Both the position numbers and the translations under genes were made by a program. 5,048 nt of DNA from the NCBI RefSeq assembly GCF_020860125.1, contig NZ_JAJBUX010000066.1, forward strand, positions 1 through 5,048, written 5' to 3'. Under the pieces are notes generated by a model. The model did not search any database. It was given only the letters and a program-made list of their open reading frames with translations, and was not told the origin of the DNA. This stretch comes from Cloacibacillus sp. (GTDB taxonomy: Bacteria > Synergistota > Synergistia > Synergistales > Synergistaceae). How positions within the stretch are numbered: the first letter of the stretch is position 1; each line of letters starts with the position of its first letter. Shown here piece after piece: positions 1-5,048 of the stretch.

Positions 1-195
1 TAAAGGCGCCCTCTGTGAGGGAGCTGGCTCGGCGGTGTTTTTTCGCCGAGACTGAGGGAGAGTTGACCTTCGGTTCTCCCGCGGCTTTTGCCGCGGGCTC
101 TGTTTGGCGCGGTTTCCGCGCCAAACAGAGCAACACTCCTTCCGTCTCGCCGCAAAAGCGGCGGCGATCCACCTTCCTCAGAGAGGAAGGCTTTA
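1..195. mobile_element. MITE-like palindromic element with 64-bp terminal inverted repeats
   Basis: Bases 1-64 and the reverse complement of 132-195 have the same length and match at about 48 of 64 positions by hand alignment. Both ends begin TAAAG, so a TA target is possible. Each arm folds on itself: CCCTC/GAGGG at 9-21 and CTCGGCG/CGCCGAG at 28-50 on the left; CGCCGC/GCGGCG at 148-163 and CCTTCCTC/GAGGAAGG at 172-190 on the right. The centre (65-131) carries two perfect hairpins: an 8-bp stem with a TTTT loop at 78-97 and a 15-bp stem with a TTT loop at 98-130. No transposase or credible reading frame lies inside, so it would be a non-autonomous element moved in trans, or a structured intergenic repeat. 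The window starts at its first base, so the left flank and any target duplication are not visible. The layout resembles palindromic intergenic repeats known from gut anaerobes, but that family link is from memory and unverified. Confidence 0.7.
98..130. repeat. Perfect 15-bp-stem hairpin in the core of the MITE-like element
   Basis: The stem CTCTGTTTGGCGCGG (98-112) is followed by a TTT loop and its exact reverse complement (116-130). Being perfect, it is better conserved as a stem than the element's own terminal repeats, which suggests recent formation or selection on the RNA or cruciform structure. No T-run follows on either strand, so it is not a canonical intrinsic terminator. Confidence 0.8.
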
Positions 196-232
196 AGAAA
201 AAACCGCAATTTATCTCTTTCCCTACCCTAAG

Positions 233-360
233 GAAATCGGCGTTTAGAAGTGCGAGTTGCTAAATAACTTTGGGGTCTGCGCCCGGAGCCGTATCTTTAT
301 ACGGTGAGGACCGCAGACCCCGAAGTTATGACGCAAATCGTGCTTATAAACGCCGATTTC
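233..360. repeat. 128-bp imperfect palindrome directly after the operon's last stop codon
   Basis: Arm 233-281 matches the reverse complement of 312-360 at 41 of 49 positions with no gap. Both outer ends read GAAATCGGCGTTTA, and the innermost 10 bp (GGGGTCTGCG at 272-281 against 312-321) pair perfectly. The 30-base centre has its own hairpin, CCGTAT-CTTT-ATACGG (289-304). It begins 5 bases past the TAA of the 844-residue gene, so the operon transcript would end in or run through a very long stem. That could stop transcription or protect the 3' end. No U-run follows the stem on the minus strand, so it is not a standard intrinsic terminator. It could also be a second non-autonomous mobile repeat, unrelated in sequence to the one at 1-195. 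Confidence 0.75.
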
Positions 361-365
361 ACTGT

Positions 366-2900
366 TTAAGCGGTCTTAACGGAAGCCGCCTTCTGCAGTC
401 CCAGCTTCTCCACGGCGTCTTCGCGCATCTTATACTTCAAAATCTTTCCCGCGGCGTTCATCGGGAAGGCGGGAACGAAATCGATGTAGCGCGGACACTT
501 GTGGCGCGCCATGTTCGCGAGGAAGTGATCCTTGATCTCCTTCTCCGTCGCCGTTTCGCCCTCCTTGAGGATGACGCAGGCCATGATCTCCTCTCCCATC
601 GCCTCGTCTGGAACGCCGATCACCTGAACGTCCTTGACCTTCGGATGCATGTAGAGGAACTCTTCCAACTCCTTCGGGTAAATATTCTCGCCGCCGCGGA
701 TGATCATATCCTTAAGACGGCCCGTTATGCGGTAATATCCGTCGGCGGTGCGGCAGGCGAGGTCTCCGCTGTGCAGCCAGCCGTCCTTGTCGATGGCCGC
801 CGCGGTCGCCTCCGGCATTTTATAATATCCCTTCATTATATTGTAGCCGCGGGCGACAAACTCGCCCGTCACTTCGTCGGGCAGATCCTCGCCCGTCTCC
901 GGATCGACTATCTTGCACTCGACCTCCGGCAGCGCCCGGCCTACCGTGGCGACGCGCTGTTCTATGGTGTCGGTGGTGTCGCTCATCGTCGTGCCAGGCG
1001 ACGCCTCCGTCTGTCCGTACGTGATGACGATCTCCTTCATATTCATCTTATCTATGACGTCGCGCATCTTCGAGATCGGGCAGGGGCTGCCAGCCATGAT
1101 GCCGGTACGCATATAAGAGAAGTCCGTCTTCTCAAAATCCTCGTGCTCCATCATCGCGATGAACATCGTCGGCACGCCGTGGAAGCAGGTGATACGCTCC
1201 TGATTGATACAGGCCAGCGAGGCCTTCGTCGAAAAATAGGGCAGCGGCGAAAGCGTCGTGCCGTGCGTCATTGAGGCGGTCATCGCGAGCACCATGCCGA
1301 AACAGTGGAACATCGGCACCTGAATCATCATGCGGTCGGCCGTGGAGAGGTCCATGCGGTCGCCGATGCATTTGCCGTTGTTGACAACGTTGTAATGCGT
1401 GAGCATAACCCCCTTGGGGAATCCCGTCGTACCGCTCGTGTACTGCATGTTGCAAACATCGTGGATGTCGACGGCGGCGGCGAGGCGGTGGACCTCCTCT
1501 GCCGGCGTCAGGTGCGCGCGGGCCACGGCCTCCTCCCAGGTGAGGCAGCCCTTCATCTTAAAGTCCACGGTAATAATGTTGCGCAGGAACGGCAGGCGGC
1601 GGCAGGCGAGAGGCTTGCCGGGCGTCGCCGTCTCCAGCTCGGGGCAGAGTTCCTTCATAATATCGTCGTAATGCGAGTCGCGGAAGCCCTTTATCATCAC
1701 GAGCGTGTGGGTGTCCGACTGGCGCAGCAGATACTCGGCCTCGTGGATCTTATAGGCGGTATTGACGGTGACGAGCACCGCGCCGATCTTCGTCGTCGCC
1801 CAGAATGTCAGATACCACTGGGGCAGGTTCGTCGCCCAGATCGCGACGTGACTTCCGGGGCCTACGCCGAGCGATATCAGCGCGCGCGCGAATTCGTCGA
1901 CGTCGTCGCGGAATTCGGAGTAGGTGCGGGTATAGTTCAGCGTCGTGTATTTGAAGGCGTACTGGTCGGGGAACTCATCGACGATGCGGTCGAGCACCTG
2001 CGGGAAGGTCATTTCAATCAGCTTGTCCCTCTGCCACGGATAGAATCCGGTGCCGCGCTTGTTCTCATAGAGGCGCTTCGACTTCACCATACGCGCGGGG
2101 CTGCCGAAACGGTTCATCGTGTTTACAAAATGCAGGGAGATCAGCTCGATACTCTCAATGTCGGGCATCCACTGCGGATCCCACTCCATTGAGATGAAGC
2201 CGTCATAATTCAGCGAATAGAGGGCGCGCATCATCGCGTCAATCGGCAGGCTGCCCTCGCAGACGAGGCGGTACTCCATCACGCCATCCGTGACGACGGA
2301 GTCCTTCAGGTGCACATGCTTGATATAGGCGCCGAGGTTCTTCACCGTCTTCTCCGGCGCTTCGCCGGCGTCGCGGAAGGTGTGCTGCATATCCCAGAGC
2401 GCCGCGAGATTGTCGCAGGAGAAAGAATTGAGCACATCGCAGAGCTTGTCGGTATCGGAAAAGGGGCCGATCGTCTCGATCAGCAGCGTAACGCCTGCCT
2501 CCTGCGCCGCTGGCAGCATCCTCTGCAGCACCGCCATCACCGCGGCGCGCTCATCCTCGTACGAACCGCCAGTCTCCTTCGCCCCGAGACGCACATATGG
2601 TATGCGCAGGCTCTTCGCGGTGTTGATATAATCCGTTATCTCCGCGCAGTTTTCTTCAAACATCGTCTTGTCGGCAATGTTGTGCCAAGTATCGATGCAG
2701 GGTATCGAAAGCCCGGCCTCGGTCATCTCGCGGTGCGCCGCGTTCGCCCGCGCGGGGTCGAAGATGCTGTTCTTCTCCGAGAGCTTCGGCTCGTGTATAT
2801 TATGGACCTCTATGCCCGCGAAGCCGCCGTCCTTGGCGACGGTGCAGAAATCCTCCCATGTATGGTCGTGCCATCCGAAAGTCGAAAATGAGAGCTTCAT
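366..2900 (-). CDS. Fusion protein: sugar isomerase/epimerase-like TIM barrel + AMP-dependent acyl-CoA synthetase
   Basis: The protein has 844 residues in two complete enzyme domains. Residues 1-265 form an AP-endonuclease-2-like TIM barrel, the fold of sugar phosphate isomerases/epimerases and hydroxypyruvate isomerase. The expected metal quartet is present: Glu142 (LLIETIG), Asp170 (ALWD), His197 (HVHLKD) and Glu239 (SMEWDP). Residues about 266-285 (SPARMVKSKRLYENKRGTGF) look like a linker. Residues about 286-835 are an acyl-CoA synthetase with all core motifs: YTSGTTGFPKG (487-497), PMFHCFG (529-535), YGQTEA (628-633), WLHSGD (708-713), the hinge GRLKD (727-731), and NAAGK with the adenylation lysine Lys819. 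It reads most like the medium-chain ACSF2/YngI group, so ATP- and CoA-dependent activation of a carboxylic acid is expected; the acid is unknown. No signal peptide or membrane segment is seen, so it should be cytosolic. The start ATG overlaps the upstream stop (TAATG), with GAGGAG 11 bases before it. These domains are normally separate proteins. Both domain calls are firm; the joint function is not known. Confidence 0.93.
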   Translation of the reverse strand: MKLSFSTFGWHDHTWEDFCTVAKDGGFAGIEVHNIHEPKLSEKNSIFDPARANAAHREMTEAGLSIPCIDTWHNIADKTMFEENCAEITDYINTAKSLRIPYVRLGAKETGGSYEDERAAVMAVLQRMLPAAQEAGVTLLIETIGPFSDTDKLCDVLNSFSCDNLAALWDMQHTFRDAGEAPEKTVKNLGAYIKHVHLKDSVVTDGVMEYRLVCEGSLPIDAMMRALYSLNYDGFISMEWDPQWMPDIESIELISLHFVNTMNRFGSPARMVKSKRLYENKRGTGFYPWQRDKLIEMTFPQVLDRIVDEFPDQYAFKYTTLNYTRTYSEFRDDVDEFARALISLGVGPGSHVAIWATNLPQWYLTFWATTKIGAVLVTVNTAYKIHEAEYLLRQSDTHTLVMIKGFRDSHYDDIMKELCPELETATPGKPLACRRLPFLRNIITVDFKMKGCLTWEEAVARAHLTPAEEVHRLAAAVDIHDVCNMQYTSGTTGFPKGVMLTHYNVVNNGKCIGDRMDLSTADRMMIQVPMFHCFGMVLAMTASMTHGTTLSPLPYFSTKASLACINQERITCFHGVPTMFIAMMEHEDFEKTDFSYMRTGIMAGSPCPISKMRDVIDKMNMKEIVITYGQTEASPGTTMSDTTDTIEQRVATVGRALPEVECKIVDPETGEDLPDEVTGEFVARGYNIMKGYYKMPEATAAAIDKDGWLHSGDLACRTADGYYRITGRLKDMIIRGGENIYPKELEEFLYMHPKVKDVQVIGVPDEAMGEEIMACVILKEGETATEKEIKDHFLANMARHKCPRYIDFVPAFPMNAAGKILKYKMREDAVEKLGLQKAASVKTA

Positions 2901-2917
2901 TATCTGTGATTCTCCTC
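2898..2917 (-). promoter_or_regulatory. TAATG stop/start overlap with upstream GAGGAG (translational coupling)
   Basis: The TAA of the LeuA-like gene (2902-2900) shares its last A with the ATG of the fusion gene (2900-2898). The likely Shine-Dalgarno GAGGAG (2917-2912) lies inside the last codons of the upstream gene, 11 bases from the ATG, which is somewhat long. Terminating ribosomes probably restart here, keeping the two proteins in fixed proportion. Confidence 0.8.
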
Positions 2918-4318
2918 GTATGAAATCTTATTCAGAGCGTTGAAATAGGCCCTGATGCTGGAACCGATGATATCCGTCGAAATTCCGTTGCCGGAATAGA
3001 GCTTGCCGTTCGAGCGAAGCTTGACGAGCGTCGAACCCATCGCCTCGCGCCCCTCGGTGACCGCCTGGATCTGAAAATCGTCAAGATCATAATGGTGGCC
3101 CGTTATCTGCTCTATCGCGAGGAAGGCGGCGTCGATCGGGCCGTCGCCGACCGCGAGGCCGAAGAGGTCCTGCCCGTTGTGGCGGCAGTGGATGTTGGCC
3201 GTCGCGCTGATGACGTTGCCGCTGTTGATGACGAAGCTCACCAGCTCGTAGGATGGCGGCACCTGCAGGGCGCTCGTGGCGATGATCGCCTCCAGCTCCT
3301 TCGTGCCGACAGACTTCTTCTCCGCGACATTGTTGAAGGTGTCGTAGACCTTCACCAGATCCTCCTCTGAGAGATCGTAGCCAAGGCGCTCGACGGCCTT
3401 GCCGACCGCCGTGATATCGTCGTTCGCGTCCAGCCTGATATCCGAGCCGTCGGATATGGACAGCCCCGTGTCGAAGGCGCTCGTCTTACTGCGCTCCGAG
3501 CGGGATATCCAGTTCATCTGCGCAATCGAACGGTTCAGCTCCGTATACTTTATGCCGCTGAAAAAGCCGCAGTCATCGCCGCGCATGCGGATGATGTGCG
3601 ACGCCGTCTCCAGCTCAGGCGCGTAGCCGCCGCTGACGGCCACGTCCACCTCCGAGGCCCCGGCCTTCACGGCGGAGACGGCGCAGGCCGCCGCCATCGA
3701 GAGCTCGTCAGAGCACTTGACGGCGAGCGCCGCCTCTTTGAGTTCCGGCACATTGGCATATATCTCTTTGACAAAATTATTAAACTCATAGGGCATCATC
3801 GTACCGGCAGAATCACATATCGTAACGGTAGAAGCGCCGGCGGCTACCGCCGTGCGCAGCGCCTGATAGAGAAACTCCGGCTCGCTGCGCGTCGCGTCGA
3901 CGGCGGCAAACTCCACGTCGGCGCAATACTCGCGGCTCTTGCGCACGAGCTTGCCGATCATCTCAATAATCCCCTCCGGCTTCTTGTTGCAGACAAACTC
4001 CATCTGCACCGCCGAAAGCGGCGCCTCCACATAGAGGCGCGGATGGGCGGCCTCCGCGATGGCGCTCCACGCCGTATCCACACCGGCCTCCGTGCTGCCA
4101 ACGGGAATAGAGAGCGTGCTCTTCTTCACCGCGGCGGCGACCGTGCGCACCAACAGCGAATCTATCTTTACATTGGTGATCGGCGCAAGGCTGATAACGT
4201 CAAGATTGAGCTTGTCAAGGATCTTCGCCATCTCTATGATCTCCTTGAAAGAGAGCGCCCCTTCAAGTCCGCGTGCCGCCTCGCGCAGCGTGATGTCCGT
4301 AAATTTGATTCTCTTCAT
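2900..4318 (-). CDS. 2-isopropylmalate synthase (LeuA)-like protein lacking the catalytic metal site
   Basis: The protein has 472 residues. Residues 1-240 form an HMGL-like (DRE-TIM) barrel (FTDITLREAARGLEG, VEFAAVDATRSEPEF, ICDSAGTMMPYEF). Residues about 255-345 form a linker subdomain, and about 355-465 the LeuA allosteric domain (AVGDGPIDAA at 389-398, STDIIGSSIRAYFNALN at 447-463). The family makes 2-isopropylmalate from 2-oxoisovalerate and acetyl-CoA, the first step to leucine, and binds leucine in the last domain. Here the four metal ligands are all changed: the Asp of TLRD is Glu13, the two His of HxHND are Lys201 and Ser203 (KCSDE), and the Asn of ING is Ser229. The HESGIH and HSGR motifs of the subdomain are also missing. 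Normal LeuA activity is therefore unlikely; a leucine-binding pseudoenzyme or a changed reaction is inferred. ATG at 4318 is chosen because AAAAAGGAG ends 8 bases before it; the in-frame GTG at 4327 overlaps that site. The gene is translationally coupled to the fusion gene downstream and follows a T-box leader. Confidence 0.88.
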   Translation of the reverse strand: MKRIKFTDITLREAARGLEGALSFKEIIEMAKILDKLNLDVISLAPITNVKIDSLLVRTVAAAVKKSTLSIPVGSTEAGVDTAWSAIAEAAHPRLYVEAPLSAVQMEFVCNKKPEGIIEMIGKLVRKSREYCADVEFAAVDATRSEPEFLYQALRTAVAAGASTVTICDSAGTMMPYEFNNFVKEIYANVPELKEAALAVKCSDELSMAAACAVSAVKAGASEVDVAVSGGYAPELETASHIIRMRGDDCGFFSGIKYTELNRSIAQMNWISRSERSKTSAFDTGLSISDGSDIRLDANDDITAVGKAVERLGYDLSEEDLVKVYDTFNNVAEKKSVGTKELEAIIATSALQVPPSYELVSFVINSGNVISATANIHCRHNGQDLFGLAVGDGPIDAAFLAIEQITGHHYDLDDFQIQAVTEGREAMGSTLVKLRSNGKLYSGNGISTDIIGSSIRAYFNALNKISYEENHR

Positions 4319-4326
4319 CGCCAACA

Positions 4327-4335
4327 CTCCTTTTT
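4327..4335 (-). promoter_or_regulatory. Ribosome binding site AAAAAGGAG of the LeuA-like gene
   Basis: AAAAAGGAG ends 8 bases before the ATG at 4318, the ideal distance. The upstream in-frame GTG (4327-4325) begins within this site and the TTG (4324-4322) is only 2 bases from it, so this site decides the start. Confidence 0.85.
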
Positions 4336-4385
4336 GTCGTTTCCAGGTTTAAATTCCTGCCAATGTCCGCCGCCCCCGCGGGCAT

Positions 4386-4419
4386 AAAAAAAGCCCCTGA
4401 GGCATAGCATGCCTCAGGG
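4386..4419 (-). terminator. Intrinsic terminator of the T-box leader
   Basis: CCCTGAGGCAT (4419-4409), a GCT loop and the exact complement ATGCCTCAGGG (4405-4395) give an 11-bp stem. GC and seven T residues (4392-4386) follow. The 5' arm is shared with the antiterminator, so uncharged tRNA prevents its formation. The start codon lies 67 bases beyond the T-run. Confidence 0.95.
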
Positions 4420-4691
4420 ACGAATATACAGATCATCGCGGTACCACCCTGATTGCCGCAAAATATCCACGGCCACTCATTGGCGCCTATAACGGGGCCA
4501 GCCGTAATCCCTTAACAGCTTTCGCCTTAGGGGACTCCGCTCCGGAGCGAGACCGCTTCACTACCCTTCGGTTCCGGCTCTCACCTGCGTGCCGGCTCTC
4601 TGTAAACCTATCTGTAATGACCGTAACTCCATCATCGCGTTTGCCGCTATTTAATTACCATAGTCCTGAGAAATTGTAAATCAAGACTGCA
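4386..4691 (-). promoter_or_regulatory. T-box leader (tRNA-sensing transcription attenuator), leucine specifier proposed
   Basis: The leader contains the canonical T box AGGGTGGTACCGCG (4450-4437). Its UGGU bulge would pair with the acceptor end of an uncharged tRNA whose discriminator base is A, as in tRNA-Leu. Stem I is visible: helix TCATTAC/GTAGTGA (4620-4614 with 4564-4558), helix GGTT/AACC above it, and the distal stem CCGGC/GCCGG preceded by AGAG. Below lies an internal loop closed by GGAG/CTCC (4630-4627 with 4547-4544). In that loop CUC (4551-4549) is followed by a purine, the usual specifier layout, giving leucine. GUC (valine) overlaps it and cannot be fully excluded. A hairpin with a GAAA loop (4533-4509) fits the stem II region. 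AGGG of the T box can pair with CCCT at 4419-4416 to form the antiterminator, which competes with the terminator. The leader controls the LeuA-like gene and, through the operon, the fusion gene. The T box is certain; the leucine assignment is an inference from fold and gene context. Confidence 0.93.
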
Positions 4692-4698
4692 TTTTTTA

Positions 4699-4728
4699 AT
4701 GATATTACTACTCTCGATTTTTTGTCAA
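4699..4728 (-). promoter_or_regulatory. Housekeeping-type promoter of the operon
   Basis: A perfect -35 TTGACA (4728-4723) is followed by an 18-base spacer and TATCAT (4704-4699), five of six matches to TATAAT. Transcription would start at about 4690-4693, just upstream of T-box stem I. An alternative -10, TAATAT at 15 bases spacing, overlaps it. No other promoter is needed for the two genes. Confidence 0.8.
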
Positions 4729-5037
4729 GCTGTTTTATGAAAATCGCGGGAATTATTTTGTACATCCGCTAAACATCTGCTGCAGGAAACAGATCCAATT
4801 GACTGGGAAAATATAGATTATCAAAAACAATTCTTTCGTTATCTAAACTTTACTTATAAAAGTTTTATTTGTCCAAAATATTAAAAAAACAAATTCTATA
4901 GACAATAGCTATATATTAATAATTTTGTGTCATAACGAAAAATGAATATTCTGTAACAATAGGCATAATAATAAATTTAATATTGCCATCGTCTATTAAT
5001 TATGATAGAATTTTTAAAAAGTTTTACAGCTGATATC
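4729..5037. other. AT-rich intergenic region without a recognisable gene
   Basis: Roughly 310 bases are far richer in A and T than the genes, and no credible reading frame is seen on either strand. The stretch holds only weak short inverted repeats, such as ATCTG/CAGAT (4775-4794) and TCTAT/ATAGA (4992-5009). It separates the minus-strand operon from what is probably a divergent gene to the right, and may hold upstream promoter elements or operators. Confidence 0.6.
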
Positions 5038-5046
5038 TGTTATAAT
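5038..5046 (+). promoter_or_regulatory. Possible extended -10 promoter reading out of the window
   Basis: TGTTATAAT is a perfect TATAAT preceded by a TGn extension, as in promoters that need little or no -35 box. No good -35 is found 16-18 bases upstream; the nearest match, TTTACA at 5023-5028, is only 12 bases away. It would drive a rightward gene beyond the window edge. Confidence 0.45.
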
Positions 5047-5048
5047 AG

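Noticed and set aside
15..263. 82-codon open frame on the plus strand at the left edge
   Set aside because: It runs through the hairpins and both ends of the MITE-like element and into the next repeat, so its sequence is explained by the palindromes.
233..360. Canonical rho-independent terminator after the operon
   Set aside because: The stem is much longer than usual and no T-run follows it on either strand, so it is listed as an inverted repeat with a possible termination role.
270..1274. Long open frame on the plus strand opposite the acyl-CoA synthetase domain
   Set aside because: The translation is Arg/His/Leu-rich with no family motif, and it lies antisense to a gene with strong motifs in every block. 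It begins inside the 128-bp palindrome and is a GC-rich antisense shadow.
2046..2105. Possible sequencing error joining two genes at the domain linker
   Set aside because: The frame is continuous, with no internal stop, no duplicated bases and no start codon with a ribosome binding site between the domains. The linker has normal composition, so a real fusion is the simpler reading.
1305..2192. Open frame on the plus strand opposite the middle of the fusion gene
   Set aside because: It has the same Arg/His-rich composition, no recognisable domain and no convincing ribosome binding site; it is an antisense shadow.
4319..4327. GTG start at 4327 for the LeuA-like gene, giving 475 residues
   Set aside because: The GTG overlaps the Shine-Dalgarno AAAAAGGAG; the ATG at 4318 is correctly spaced from it, and the family fold begins right at that point.
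3596..4387. Open frame on the plus strand opposite the LeuA-like gene
   Set aside because: It is antisense to a clear gene and runs into the T-box terminator region; low-complexity Arg/His-rich composition with no motif.
4896..4915. Short ATAG/CTAT inverted repeat as an operator
   Set aside because: Only 4-5 pairs of A/T-rich sequence; not distinguishable from chance in this region.
4925..4952. Plus-strand promoter TTGTGT - 16 bases - TATTCT
   Set aside because: Both boxes are poor matches in a very AT-rich stretch where such matches are expected by chance.

Overview
The window holds one compact two-gene operon, read entirely on the minus strand. It is controlled by a T-box tRNA-sensing leader and flanked by repeat-rich DNA on one side and AT-rich DNA on the other. 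The genes are GC-rich. The T-box, the AGGAG-type ribosome binding sites and the small palindromic intergenic element point to an anaerobic bacterium of Bacillota or a similar group; a gut Synergistota such as Cloacibacillus is also possible. This placement is inference only, because no rRNA or marker gene is present.

Layout from right to left, in the direction of transcription. Bases about 4729-5048 are AT-rich and hold no gene; an extended -10 promoter at the very edge points rightward, out of the window. A strong sigma-A-type promoter (4699-4728, minus) starts a leader of about 300 nt (about 4386-4691). The leader has a textbook T box (AGGGTGGTACCGCG) and an intrinsic terminator. The best specifier candidate is CUC (leucine). 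Next comes a 472-residue protein of the 2-isopropylmalate synthase family (2900-4318). Its C-terminal leucine-regulatory domain is well preserved, but every metal ligand and several catalytic motifs of its TIM barrel are replaced. A TAATG overlap links it to an 844-residue fusion protein (366-2900): an AP-endonuclease-2-like sugar isomerase/epimerase TIM barrel joined to a complete acyl-CoA synthetase (AMP-binding) domain. Bases 233-360, just past its stop, are one large imperfect palindrome. Bases 1-195 form a MITE-like element with 64-bp terminal inverted repeats.

How it may work together (inference): uncharged tRNA, probably tRNA-Leu, would switch on both genes. This would link leucine shortage to a LeuA-like protein that looks like a leucine-binding pseudoenzyme and to a bifunctional isomerase/acyl-CoA ligase. 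The substrate of the system cannot be read from the sequence. The combination of a LeuA-like protein without its active site, a two-enzyme fusion and a T box is the most unusual content of the window.
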